In this document: positions 26,085 through 35,829 of the stretch, piece by piece
Position numbering within the stretch: the stretch's first letter is position 1
How the letters are laid out: each line of letters starts with the position of its first letter
Assembly (NCBI GenBank): GCA_964589175.1
Contig: CAZPRY010000004.1
Span: forward strand, 102,029-166,028
Length of the DNA stretch: 64,000 bases
Origin: CAZPRY01 sp964589175
Lineage (GTDB): Bacteria > Fidelibacterota > UBA2242
Direction: 5' to 3'
The notes under the pieces: generated by a model
The model's input: the letters and a program-made list of their open reading frames with translations, nothing else
Told to the model about the DNA's origin: nothing
The model's database searches: none
Program-made: the position numbers and the translations under genes

Positions 26085-29000
26085 ATGCCCGAATTGTATA
26101 AACTCAGCCGGTTATTCTATGGCGTCCTTGCAGTTGTTTTAATAATAAACACCGGCCTGTCCGAGCAGATTGCGATCAATCGCGTCGAGCAGATGCCGAA
26201 TCTGCCGAGTCCCTACCTGATGCGCAACTGGAAGCAGGTTGCACTGGGTTACGACAGCCTGGTTTTCGATCTCAATCGAAGCGGTCAGCACCTTCCGCTG
26301 GTCTGGATCAATACCAACACCATCAATTATCCAAATCACAACAGTTTCGGGCTGCATACGGTGGTGGGTACGCCCTACCCCTCGAACGCCGAGGCCATTA
26401 ATATTTTACCGGCCGTCATCAGCGCCAGCCTCGTAGGAATTGATAAGCGTAATCAGCACGGCATTAACTGGGTGCTTGGCTGCGAGGAATTTTTTAACCG
26501 GCGGCCGGACGAAAATGTCTATCTCAATGGCCCGACGACGCAGAGTGGGGATGATTGGTGGTACTCCATGATGCCGAACGTATTCTTTTACCAACTCTAC
26601 GACCTTTATCCCGAAACCGGGGATTTTGCCTACCAGTTCACCAGCGTAGCAGATCAGTGGCTCAGGGCGGTGGAGGCCATGGGCGGCAGCGCGACACCCT
26701 GGAAAAAGGCATCGATGAATTACCGGGGCTGGTATTTGTCAACCATGACACCTTATACATCCGGTGTTAAAGAGCCGGAATCCGCCGGATCGATTGCCTG
26801 GATTCTGTACAATGCGTTTGTTGAGACCGGTGATACCCGCTATCGCAGAGGCGCTGAATGGGCACTGGAATTCCTGAGCGCGTACTCAAACAACGCAGCA
26901 TACGAACTGCAGTTGCCTTACGGAGTTTACGCTGCTGCGCGCATGAATGCCGAGTTAGGTACTACCTATAATGTCGAGAAAATGTTGAACTGGTGCTTTA
27001 ACCCCGAAGGTAATGTACGAGATTGGGGCGTGACCCTGAGAAACTGGGGCGAATATGACTGCCATGGTCTGGTCGGAGAAGAAAAATATAACAATGGAAA
27101 AGCTAGATATGAAGGTTATGCTTTTGTGATGAACGGCTACGAGATGGCGGCCGCGCTGGTGCCGATGCTGCGCTATGACGATCGCTTTGCCCGCGCGATC
27201 GGAAAATGGGTACTGAACATGGCAAACGCTTCACGCCTGTTTTATTCGCCATTTTTACCCGACAGTCTCCAGGATGGCGAATTATGGGCGAAGGAACACG
27301 ATCCAAACGGGTGTATTGCACATGAATCGATGCGGGAATTTGCACAATATACCGGTGTCAGCCCATATGCTACCGGTGACGCAGTTGAAGGTAATTGGGG
27401 GGCCACAAATTTTGCACTTTATGGTTCTTCGCATGTCGGAATTATGGGCGGAATTATCGATACTACAGAGGTCGGCGGTATCCTCCGATTGGATTTGCGG
27501 AAGACCGATTTCTTTCAGGACGATGCCTACCCGAGTTACCTTTTCTATAATCCCCATAACGAATACAAAACGGCCTCGATCGATGCAGGCTCCCAAGCGA
27601 TTGATATTTATGATGCCGTCACAAACCAGTTCGTCGCCTATAGTGTCAGCGGCACGACATCGATCTCCATTCCGGCGGATGCAGCCATCATTGCCGTACT
27701 CATTCCGGCCGCCGGCACGCTTACATATGAGGACGAGAAAATGCTGGTCGACGGGATTATCGCGGATTACAATTCCGGGCAAAGCGTCGGCAATCACGCC
27801 CCCCGCATCAAAGCCGTAGCCGCCGACTCAACCACGATTCTTTTCAATCAATCCATCGCGATATATTGCACGGCAACGGACCGGGACGCCGATGTTCTCG
27901 TTTACTCCTGGTCCATCGGACAAGAAAGTCTGGGTGCCGATTCGACCGTTTTAATCTGGACCGCGCCGGAGACGGAAGGAGTTTTTACGATCGCCTGTTC
28001 GGTCAGCGACGGTGTCGCTGAAGTGGTTTCGGACAGTATTCGGATCGAGGTGATCTACGCTATTAATCACGCCCCAACGATCGAAAAACTGCTTGCTTCA
28101 GCCGGGAAAATTGACCTTGGCGATACGACTTCGATTACCTGTACGGCAACCGACCCGGACGGCGATTCACTGATCTATCACTGGTCCGCAGACGATGGAA
28201 TCTTAATCGGCGGCGATTCCATAGTCACCTGGATCGCGCCGGATTTGACAGGCTATTATTTCATCCGCTGCCAGGTGTCCGATAATCGCGGCGGCGAAGA
28301 TGTTGACAGCATCGGCATACTGGTGCGCGATTTTTCCAATCCTCAGGTAGGAGACCCGATTGCCTATTACCCCTTTAACGGCGATGCCAACGACCTGAGC
28401 GGAATGAATAATCATGGAATTGTAAATGGTGCGGAACTCAGCGCTAACCGCTTCGGCAATGCCAATAGTGCCTACAGTTTTAACGGGACGACGGATAATA
28501 TTCGCGTGCCGGTGAATTCCACGCTGAATTTTACCGAGGCGATCACGGTCAGTTTTTGGATGAATGCAGCCGAGTTGTACAGTAGCCGGGAATCCTATCC
28601 CATCTCACACGGCAATTGGGAAAACCGCTGGAAAGTATCTATCATCCCCGATAAGCGTATACGCTGGACCGTAAAGACCACAGACGGAGTTAAAGATCTT
28701 GATTCTCGTGTGAAAGCGGAAAAGAACGTGTGGTATCAGGTGCTTGGACTTTACGATGGGAATGACATTGATATCTATATCAACGGCGCGCTGGATAACC
28801 ATGCGACCTTTTCCGGAGCAATCCTGACGACCAACATCGATCTGATGATCGGCCAGGTGTTGCCTAACGTGAATCAATACAATTTCAAAGGCCTGATTGA
28901 CGATGTGCGCATCTTTGATTACGCCCTTTCGGTTGAGGATATCGAAGCCTTGTACGGCGAAACGAGCGCCATCCATACCGGTAACGGCCGGCACGTACCC

Positions 29001-29264
29001 GAGACATTCGCGCTTCATCAAAATTACCCGAATCCATTCAATCCGCAGACGACGATCTCGTTCGAGATTCCTCAGCAGGAAACGGTTTTACTGGAAATTT
29101 ACGACATCAGCGGCCGGCAGATCGAGACGCTGATCGACGAAATTCGGCGACCGGGACATTATTCGGTGACCTGGAACTCGGACAACAGCAGTTCCGGTAT
29201 CTACCTCATTCGTCTCAGAACCGACTCGTTCGACGCCGTCCGCAAATGCATCAAACTGAAATAG
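26085..29264 (+). CDS. Secreted alpha/alpha-barrel + PKD + LamG protein with type A sorting domain
   Basis: A 1,059-residue surface protein. It has a signal peptide (1-26, FYGVLAVVLIINTGLS). Residues about 28-510 are helix-rich with repeated hairpins (WILYNAFVETGDTRYRRGAEWALEFLS; GYEMAAALVPMLRYDDRFARAIGKWVLNMA), which looks like an (alpha/alpha) toroid used by many polysaccharide lyases and hydrolases; I cannot name the family. Two PKD/Ig-like domains follow (NHAPRIKAV..., NHAPTIEKLL... with ATDPDGD). Next is a LamG/concanavalin-like domain (IAYYPFNGDANDLSGMNNHG ... FKGLIDDVRIFDYALS). The sorting domain runs from NYPNPFNPQT at N980 to KCIKLK. ATG 26085 leaves the signal peptide at the very N-terminus; an in-frame GTG at 26037 is less likely. 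Confidence 0.8.
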   Translation: MPELYKLSRLFYGVLAVVLIINTGLSEQIAINRVEQMPNLPSPYLMRNWKQVALGYDSLVFDLNRSGQHLPLVWINTNTINYPNHNSFGLHTVVGTPYPSNAEAINILPAVISASLVGIDKRNQHGINWVLGCEEFFNRRPDENVYLNGPTTQSGDDWWYSMMPNVFFYQLYDLYPETGDFAYQFTSVADQWLRAVEAMGGSATPWKKASMNYRGWYLSTMTPYTSGVKEPESAGSIAWILYNAFVETGDTRYRRGAEWALEFLSAYSNNAAYELQLPYGVYAAARMNAELGTTYNVEKMLNWCFNPEGNVRDWGVTLRNWGEYDCHGLVGEEKYNNGKARYEGYAFVMNGYEMAAALVPMLRYDDRFARAIGKWVLNMANASRLFYSPFLPDSLQDGELWAKEHDPNGCIAHESMREFAQYTGVSPYATGDAVEGNWGATNFALYGSSHVGIMGGIIDTTEVGGILRLDLRKTDFFQDDAYPSYLFYNPHNEYKTASIDAGSQAIDIYDAVTNQFVAYSVSGTTSISIPADAAIIAVLIPAAGTLTYEDEKMLVDGIIADYNSGQSVGNHAPRIKAVAADSTTILFNQSIAIYCTATDRDADVLVYSWSIGQESLGADSTVLIWTAPETEGVFTIACSVSDGVAEVVSDSIRIEVIYAINHAPTIEKLLASAGKIDLGDTTSITCTATDPDGDSLIYHWSADDGILIGGDSIVTWIAPDLTGYYFIRCQVSDNRGGEDVDSIGILVRDFSNPQVGDPIAYYPFNGDANDLSGMNNHGIVNGAELSANRFGNANSAYSFNGTTDNIRVPVNSTLNFTEAITVSFWMNAAELYSSRESYPISHGNWENRWKVSIIPDKRIRWTVKTTDGVKDLDSRVKAEKNVWYQVLGLYDGNDIDIYINGALDNHATFSGAILTTNIDLMIGQVLPNVNQYNFKGLIDDVRIFDYALSVEDIEALYGETSAIHTGNGRHVPETFALHQNYPNPFNPQTTISFEIPQQETVLLEIYDISGRQIETLIDEIRRPGHYSVTWNSDNSSSGIYLIRLRTDSFDAVRKCIKLK

Positions 29265-29315
29265 AGGAACCTTCACTACGCCTAGACAAATCCTGAAAAT
29301 CCGGAGACTACGCTA

Positions 29316-31865
29316 ATGGTCAGGCAACTGAACTTTGTATGTACGATCGCACTCATTCTGATCCATGGATGCAGCCTCACATCGAGCCAAACGGCCAACG
29401 ATGATCTCGCGGTCAAATTCGCGGGAAACGCCCGAATCGAAGTGGGCGGTCCCTTCGTGGGCGCAGAATTTCACAATAGCTATCCTGTTCCGCAGCGTAT
29501 CAGTTTCTTCTACCCGGTTGCCAACAGCATCGATATCAGCGAAGACTACTGGCTTCGCGATACTACCGTTGTCCTGGACGTCGGGCTTAAAATCGGTTCT
29601 GCTGAACGTCGTGACCTGAGCCGCAAACCGGCGCCCTTCTCTCTCACTCCCTACTCAGTGTCGTTCCACTCGGAAGATTCGTTGGCGAGCCTGCGCATAT
29701 CCTATCAATTTTGTGAAACGCAGCCGGCCATGGTGATTTGCTACCGTATTACAAACCGGGGAGCGAGCCGGGAAGCGTTTGAATTGGACACGCGGCTGAA
29801 TACATCTCTACGCAGCTGTCATACCTTCCGGCGTATCGAAAATGCCTGGACCGAATACAGTTTGCAGCATTCAGCGATTACGGCCAATTTCAGCGACATG
29901 GATGTGCAGGCCGCCCAGGTATTTGTCGCCAACGCCGCCGAGCAGCCGGTCGCATACAGTGGTCGCGCCGACGCAGATGTCAGCCCATCAGGTTCCGAAA
30001 CGCTGCTGCATCCGCTCAGTCGATCAGGCAAACCGGCCGCCGCTTTCCTCTACCGCAAGGAACTGGCACCCCGCGAAACAATGGAGATCGTCCAGATCGT
30101 CGGCTCCTGCCGCGCCGGCGAAGCGTCTGAACGGATAGATTTCCTGGCAGAGCATTATGAACGGGAAGTAACGAATTACGAAAATAATATCCGCCAAAAG
30201 GCTTACACCGATTATACTTTTCGGGCGGCGAATCCGGTCATGGATCATTCTGTCCGCTGGGCCAAGGCCATTCTGGCGGCAAATATTCACTACCTGGACG
30301 GCGATTTTGTTCCCATGCCCTGTCCGGCGGAATACAATTTTTACTTCACGCATGACGCCTTGGTAACCGACCTGGCCGCCGTGAATTTCGATCTGCCGAG
30401 AGTCAAAACCGACCTGCAATATCTTCTCAAACACGCCAACGACCAGCAGGTCATCCCGCACGCCTATTATTGGAAAGATAATCAGTACGTCACCGAATAC
30501 GCCGACTCGAACAACTGGAACCACTTCTGGTTTATCCAGGTGGCGGCGAGTTATTTGCGGCATTCCGCTGATGTTGAACTGCTGCGCAAATGCTATCCAT
30601 TCCTGCGTAAAAGCCTCGATTACACCCTGCACAGCCGGGAAGCGGACGGTTTACTGTACGCTTATTACCTCGACGGCTGGGACATCGGGCACAATTTCGG
30701 TCCGCGGGCTTACATGACCATCATGGCGATTAAGGCCATCAGGGATTACATCTACATAGCCACCGTTTTGGACGAAAACACCGGTCAACTGCTTGATTAT
30801 GAGCAATTGGCCAAGCAGATGGAGCAATCACTGGCGGATAAGTTATGGAGTGATGAAGCAAAGTTCCTGATTAATTTCTACGAAGACGGCTCCGTCGATC
30901 CGCACTATTACGCCGGTTCGCTTCTGGCCGCACATTTCGGCTTGCTGGATGGGGAAAAACGGCAGCTGCTGATCGAGACCGCCGGTGAAAAACTGGTCGA
31001 TGACCAGATCGGTTGTTCCACTGTCTATCCGCCCGACTTCCATCTGCTGGGTGATTTTCTGAAATTCAAAGGCAACGAGGTCGGACCGCCCTACCTCTAC
31101 GCCAACGGCGGGATCTGGAATCACGCCAACGCCTGGTACGCCCTCGGTTTGATCGCCAACAATCGACGCGCGGAGGCCTGCGAATTCATCCGCAGGATCA
31201 TGACTTTAGACGGGATCATCAACAGTCCCAACGGTCAACCGGCCATGTACGAATTCCGCTGCAGCAATTTCAACGATCCAGAGATGTACGGCAAGATCGA
31301 TAAACCGCAATTCCTGTGGGCCGCCGGCTGGTATCTGTATGCCCTCTACCATTTATACGGCATTGAAGAGAATTCCTGGAACATCGCGCTGTACCCTTAT
31401 CTTCCGGAAAATCAGGCATCCTGCGTGTTTGATGTTACCTCACAGGGAAAACGGCAGACCGTCCACGTCCATGGTAAGGGCGAGTTTATCCGGTCGATCC
31501 GGATCGGTTCAAAAAGATATGCAGCCGCGATCGTCCCGGAATCAATATCGAAAAACGGAGAAATCGAGATCATACTGGGTAAGCCGGAACTACCCTATAT
31601 CGCCTCAACGGAAGCGATTTTACTCTCCTGTGACTACAATCCGCGGACATTTCAACTGCAGGCCAGTCTGCGGGCCTTTCCCGGCCACCATAACGAGCTG
31701 GTTATCATTTCTCCTTACAAACCGGAACAGATCCGATTCGGCGGTGATCCGGCGCCAAACGCAACCATCACGAAAAAAGACGAGATTTACATCATCAGGT
31801 GCGAACTAATCCATCATGCCGAACAGGAAGATTTACTCGTCCTGTTCAATGCCAGCGAACGATGA
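29316..31865 (+). CDS. Lipoprotein (alpha/alpha)6-barrel glycosidase-like protein A
   Basis: An 849-residue protein whose signal ends in LILIHGC, so it is probably a lipoprotein. Residues about 30-300 are a beta-sandwich domain; residues about 310-690 form an (alpha/alpha)6 barrel; a beta domain ends the protein. The barrel contains AEYNFYFTHDALVTDLAAV, NNWNHFWFIQVAASYLRH, DGWDIGHNFGPRAYMT (D453-D456) and ANGGIWNHANAWYALGLI (N597 on). The last block closely resembles the ENGG-x-Y/W-x-H-A-x-x-W motif of GH94 phosphorylases and related GH-L/GH-Q clan enzymes. The export signal argues for a hydrolase rather than a phosphorylase. I infer a periplasmic or surface oligosaccharide-cleaving enzyme. 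It is followed 15 bp later by a paralog. Confidence 0.7.
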   Translation: MVRQLNFVCTIALILIHGCSLTSSQTANDDLAVKFAGNARIEVGGPFVGAEFHNSYPVPQRISFFYPVANSIDISEDYWLRDTTVVLDVGLKIGSAERRDLSRKPAPFSLTPYSVSFHSEDSLASLRISYQFCETQPAMVICYRITNRGASREAFELDTRLNTSLRSCHTFRRIENAWTEYSLQHSAITANFSDMDVQAAQVFVANAAEQPVAYSGRADADVSPSGSETLLHPLSRSGKPAAAFLYRKELAPRETMEIVQIVGSCRAGEASERIDFLAEHYEREVTNYENNIRQKAYTDYTFRAANPVMDHSVRWAKAILAANIHYLDGDFVPMPCPAEYNFYFTHDALVTDLAAVNFDLPRVKTDLQYLLKHANDQQVIPHAYYWKDNQYVTEYADSNNWNHFWFIQVAASYLRHSADVELLRKCYPFLRKSLDYTLHSREADGLLYAYYLDGWDIGHNFGPRAYMTIMAIKAIRDYIYIATVLDENTGQLLDYEQLAKQMEQSLADKLWSDEAKFLINFYEDGSVDPHYYAGSLLAAHFGLLDGEKRQLLIETAGEKLVDDQIGCSTVYPPDFHLLGDFLKFKGNEVGPPYLYANGGIWNHANAWYALGLIANNRRAEACEFIRRIMTLDGIINSPNGQPAMYEFRCSNFNDPEMYGKIDKPQFLWAAGWYLYALYHLYGIEENSWNIALYPYLPENQASCVFDVTSQGKRQTVHVHGKGEFIRSIRIGSKRYAAAIVPESISKNGEIEIILGKPELPYIASTEAILLSCDYNPRTFQLQASLRAFPGHHNELVIISPYKPEQIRFGGDPAPNATITKKDEIYIIRCELIHHAEQEDLLVLFNASER

Positions 31866-31880
31866 AAGGGATCATTTTCG

Positions 31881-34439
31881 ATGCTTCAAAACCATAAATT
31901 TTTCTCGGCGCCGTGGCTGATTTCCGCGATCGTGGGCGTATTCATCTCCTGCAGTCCATCGCCCAAAGGTGATTCACTGCACTCCCGGCTTGCGGTGCGT
32001 TTTGAAAAGGAAGCCAAATTGGAAGTCGGCGGACCCTATGCCGGGGCCGCTTTTCATCACAGCCACATGGCGCCCCAGCGCATCAGCTTCTTCTACCCGG
32101 TAGCCAACAGCATCGATAACAGCCGCGATTACTGGACACGGGACACTTCACATGTCATGGAGCTGCGCCTGAAGATCGATGACGGCGAATGGGAGGAACT
32201 CGGTCAGACGCCAGCGGCCTTTGAACTGGCGCCCTACTCCGTACGTTTTCAAAATGAAGATGAACAAAAAGCGATTGCCGCTTCATACCAATTCTGCGGC
32301 GAGAAGCCCGCTATGGTCATTTCTTATACGTTAAGCAACCGTTCCAAAAAGGCGGCCCGTTTTGTCTTCGAAACGCGGCTCACCCTGGCCATTAAAAGCT
32401 GCCACACCTATAAACTCATCGGGCAGGCATCGACGAGCTTCGACGCCGCGACCCAAAGCATCTATGCCGGTTTTACCGACACCGACGCCGACTCAGCTAT
32501 GCTCTTCGTCGCCAACGCCGCCTCCCAGCCACTGACCCAAAACTGGGATGCCTCCCGTATAATCGTCGATAATCAGGAATCCACATCGACTAACGGCAAT
32601 GTCCCCGAGAAAACCATGAAGCCGGTCGCCCAGTTCCGCTATGAAGAGGAATTACGGCCGGGTGCAGAGCTGCAGGTGGTTCAGATTGTCGGATCGTGCC
32701 GCCCGGATGAAGCCGTAGATATCGTCGCCTATCTCAAAGAAAATTACCGGCTGGAAATCGAGCGCTTCGAAAGCGATGTGCAGGCGCAAGCTTTCGATAA
32801 AAGCTTTTTCCGGACCGGCACAAAAGCCACTGACCGATCCACAGCCTACGCCAAAGCCGTCATGGCCGCCAACGCCCATTACCTCGACGGAGAGATCGTC
32901 CCGATGCCCTGCCCCGCCGAATATAACTTTTATTTTACGCACGACGCCCTGGTCACCGATCTCGCCGCTGTTAAATTCGATCCCGACCGCGTCCGCAACG
33001 ACCTCCTCTATATCATTCAACACGCGGATTCTCAAAACGTGATACCGCACGCCTACTACTGGAAGGACGGGCGTTACCAGACCGAATTCGCCAGTTCCGA
33101 CAACTGGAACAATTTCTGGTTTATCATCGTCTCAGCCGCTTACCTGCGCCATACCCGAAACATCGATTTCCTGAACCAACTCCTCCCCTATTTATCGACC
33201 AGCGTGGAGCGCGCCATGCTGACCAAAGAGGCCGATAACCTGATGTGGTCCTATCGTCCCGATTGGTGGGATATCGGCCATAATTACGGACCGCGGGCTT
33301 ATATGACGATCCTGGCGATTAAGACCCTGCGCGACTTTGTATATATTTCTGCGAATCTGGATACGGACGAACAAACGCTCCAAAACTATTCGGGAAGCGC
33401 GGATTCCATGGAAGCTGCTTTAACCACCAAACTCTGGAATGACGATTTCCATTTTCTGATGAATTATCTGGAGGACGGCAGCCTGGACCCGCACTACTAT
33501 ATCGGCTCCCTGCTGGCGGCTCACTATTGCTCGATAGAAGCTGAAAAAGCCCGAAGTATGGTGGAAAGCGCCCGGCAAAAGATGGTCGATGAAAAAGTCG
33601 GCATCTACAACGCCTATCCGATGGATTTCATGGAGTACCGGAAGAAACTTAGCTTTGGCGACGAAGTCGGACAGCCGAATTACTACTTCAACGGCGGTAT
33701 CTGGCCGCAGGGCAATGCCTGGTACGCCCTGGCATTGATCGCCACCGGACGGCGGGCTGAAGCGCTCAGCTTCGTGGAAAACACGATGTCTTTCGACGGT
33801 ATTTTGAACGGTCCAAACGGACAACCGGCTTACTACGAGGTGCGCAATCCGGACCGGGACGATCCCCAATTGTACGGTGCCGTCGACAAGCCGCAATTTC
33901 TGTGGGCAGGCGCCTGGTACCTGTACAGCCTTTATGCTTCCTACGGATTGAGTGAGAATTCCTGGAACATCTCCTTCGATCCGTTCCTGCCGCCGGAACA
34001 GAAGCAGTGCAGCTTCACCCTGGCGTATCGCGGTAAATTGCTGCCGGTAACGATCCAGGGCCAAGGCAAATATATCCGCGATATCCGTTTCGACGGCAAG
34101 AAAGTTCTTACCGCCGTCCTGCCCCTGGATGCCGAACTTGAGAAATCGGTCGACATTCAGCTGGGCCTGCCCAGGCAGCCCTACCTGAAGAGCTGCAATG
34201 CAACGCTGCAAACGGTCCCGGAATTTCACAACGGCGAACTAATTTGCGCCCTCGGCGCATTTCCGGGATATCGGAACGAAACGCAGATTGTCTCCAGGGA
34301 GAAACCGGTAACGGTCACGTTGAACGGCCGGAACGATATCACCGAATATATAACAGAAACAAAGGACGGCGTTTTTGAGACGAGGATTCACTTCGTCCAA
34401 CAGCAAAAAACCGATATATTATGCATCAGGTTTGAATGA
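31881..34439 (+). CDS. Lipoprotein (alpha/alpha)6-barrel glycosidase-like protein B
   Basis: An 852-residue paralog of the preceding gene with the same three-part architecture and a lipoprotein-like signal (FISCSPSP). The shared signature is PDWWDIGHNYGPRAYMT (D461-D464), with MPCPAEYNFYFTHDALVTDLAAV, DNWNNFWFIIVSAAYLRH and FNGGIWPQGNAWYALALI. Differences near the presumed active site (NHANAW in A against PQGNAW in B) suggest that the two enzymes differ in substrate or that one is a partner with altered activity. AAAGGGATC is a modest ribosome binding site. The same operon then continues into the ABC transporter genes. Confidence 0.7.
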   Translation: MLQNHKFFSAPWLISAIVGVFISCSPSPKGDSLHSRLAVRFEKEAKLEVGGPYAGAAFHHSHMAPQRISFFYPVANSIDNSRDYWTRDTSHVMELRLKIDDGEWEELGQTPAAFELAPYSVRFQNEDEQKAIAASYQFCGEKPAMVISYTLSNRSKKAARFVFETRLTLAIKSCHTYKLIGQASTSFDAATQSIYAGFTDTDADSAMLFVANAASQPLTQNWDASRIIVDNQESTSTNGNVPEKTMKPVAQFRYEEELRPGAELQVVQIVGSCRPDEAVDIVAYLKENYRLEIERFESDVQAQAFDKSFFRTGTKATDRSTAYAKAVMAANAHYLDGEIVPMPCPAEYNFYFTHDALVTDLAAVKFDPDRVRNDLLYIIQHADSQNVIPHAYYWKDGRYQTEFASSDNWNNFWFIIVSAAYLRHTRNIDFLNQLLPYLSTSVERAMLTKEADNLMWSYRPDWWDIGHNYGPRAYMTILAIKTLRDFVYISANLDTDEQTLQNYSGSADSMEAALTTKLWNDDFHFLMNYLEDGSLDPHYYIGSLLAAHYCSIEAEKARSMVESARQKMVDEKVGIYNAYPMDFMEYRKKLSFGDEVGQPNYYFNGGIWPQGNAWYALALIATGRRAEALSFVENTMSFDGILNGPNGQPAYYEVRNPDRDDPQLYGAVDKPQFLWAGAWYLYSLYASYGLSENSWNISFDPFLPPEQKQCSFTLAYRGKLLPVTIQGQGKYIRDIRFDGKKVLTAVLPLDAELEKSVDIQLGLPRQPYLKSCNATLQTVPEFHNGELICALGAFPGYRNETQIVSREKPVTVTLNGRNDITEYITETKDGVFETRIHFVQQQKTDILCIRFE

Positions 34440-34488
34440 ACGTTTTGTGGATGGATTCGAGGTTAACAAGGATTAAAAGGAAATCGCA

Positions 34489-35829
34489 TTGAAGAGAAAT
34501 TGCCGCCGCCAGAAAACGGTTATCTGCGGGCTTTTCCTGCTCTGCACGTTTATCTTGCTGTGTTCCGGCTGCGCCCGCAACGGCCGCGAGCGGCAGGCCG
34601 GCAATGGTCACGGTGTCAAACTGACTTACTGGTGTTCGCCGAATCAGAATGAAATCAACCTGGCCCAGGAACTGGTGAATCAGTGGAATGCCGACCACCC
34701 GGATATCCAGGTAATTTTGCAGCCGATTCCCGCCAGTCAATCTTCGGAAGAGGCCTTGCTGGCTGCGATTGCCGGCAAAACCACACCCGACGTCTGCTCC
34801 AACATGTGGCCTGGCGCCATGGATGATTTTACATCGTCCGGCGGCCTGGTACGGCTGGATGAGTTTCCCGATTACTTCGATTATATGACGGCCCGAATCC
34901 CGCTGGATTTGCTCGAATCATTTCGGGCGCCGGACGGGCATTATTACCAGATTCCCTGGAAAACCAACCCCATTATGCTCATGTACAACGTCGGCATGTT
35001 TCGCGAAGCCGGCATTCAAAAAGTACCTTTGACCTACAGTGAATACCTCGCAGCAGCCAAGCTAATCACGAAGGATTTGGACGGGGATGGGAATTATGAC
35101 CAGTGGATGGGATACCGGGACATCCGGCCGATCTGGTGGCAGCGTTTCTTCGATTATTTTACTTTCTATATCGCCGCTTCGGGCGGCAAAACCCTCTTCG
35201 ACGGTTCCGAAATTATATTCGATAATAATGCTTCGGTTCAGGTGTTCCAGTTTTTTCAAGATATCTATAATAATGATTACTATCCGACGACGACATTTCA
35301 GGGAGACAACTTTATTGCCGGCAAGCTGGCTACCCAATTTTGCGGTCCCTGGAACGTGATTCACGTCGAAAAATTCGAATTGCCGGGTTTCGAGTTCGAT
35401 ATCTCGCCGATACCGGTGCCCGACGACTACAGCGGTCCGGTGTATACCTACGGCGATCACAAAAACATCTCGATTTTCAGTACCACCAAATATCCGCGAG
35501 AGGCCTGGGAATTTACCCGGTACCTGGTGACCGCCCAGGCTGATTTGCGGTTGCTGGAACTCTGCAGCCAAATCCCGCTGCGGAAGGATTTAACTAGCAA
35601 TCCGCTCTATCGGGATTATTTTCAACAGAATCCGAAGATGGTAAAATACGCCGAGCAGGCGCCCTTCACCCGCGGTGTGGATGGGGCTTCGGATCTGAAA
35701 GAGATATTTGATGGGATTTCCCAGGAATATGAAGCCTGCGCCATTTATGGTCGCAAAGCACCGCAAGAAGCGGTGGCCGATGCCGCCCGGCGGGCAAGCG
35801 TAATTATCGAATGGAATCGATCGCGATGA
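34489..35829 (+). CDS. Sugar ABC transporter substrate-binding lipoprotein, TTG start
   Basis: A 446-residue family 1 extracellular solute-binding protein. The lipobox LLCSGC lies at the end of a hydrophobic signal; the mature part starts KLTYWCSPNQNEINLAQELVNQWN and contains TPDVCSNMWPGAMDDF, IPWKTNPIMLMYNVGMFREAG and AWEFTRYLVT, the usual landmarks of carbohydrate-binding members. The only start that keeps the signal peptide is TTG 34489, preceded by AAAAGGAAA at a suitable distance; there is no ATG in the signal region. Its stop overlaps the permease start (ATGA). It should deliver oligosaccharides from the periplasm to the two permeases that follow. Confidence 0.9.
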   Translation: MKRNCRRQKTVICGLFLLCTFILLCSGCARNGRERQAGNGHGVKLTYWCSPNQNEINLAQELVNQWNADHPDIQVILQPIPASQSSEEALLAAIAGKTTPDVCSNMWPGAMDDFTSSGGLVRLDEFPDYFDYMTARIPLDLLESFRAPDGHYYQIPWKTNPIMLMYNVGMFREAGIQKVPLTYSEYLAAAKLITKDLDGDGNYDQWMGYRDIRPIWWQRFFDYFTFYIAASGGKTLFDGSEIIFDNNASVQVFQFFQDIYNNDYYPTTTFQGDNFIAGKLATQFCGPWNVIHVEKFELPGFEFDISPIPVPDDYSGPVYTYGDHKNISIFSTTKYPREAWEFTRYLVTAQADLRLLELCSQIPLRKDLTSNPLYRDYFQQNPKMVKYAEQAPFTRGVDGASDLKEIFDGISQEYEACAIYGRKAPQEAVADAARRASVIIEWNRSR

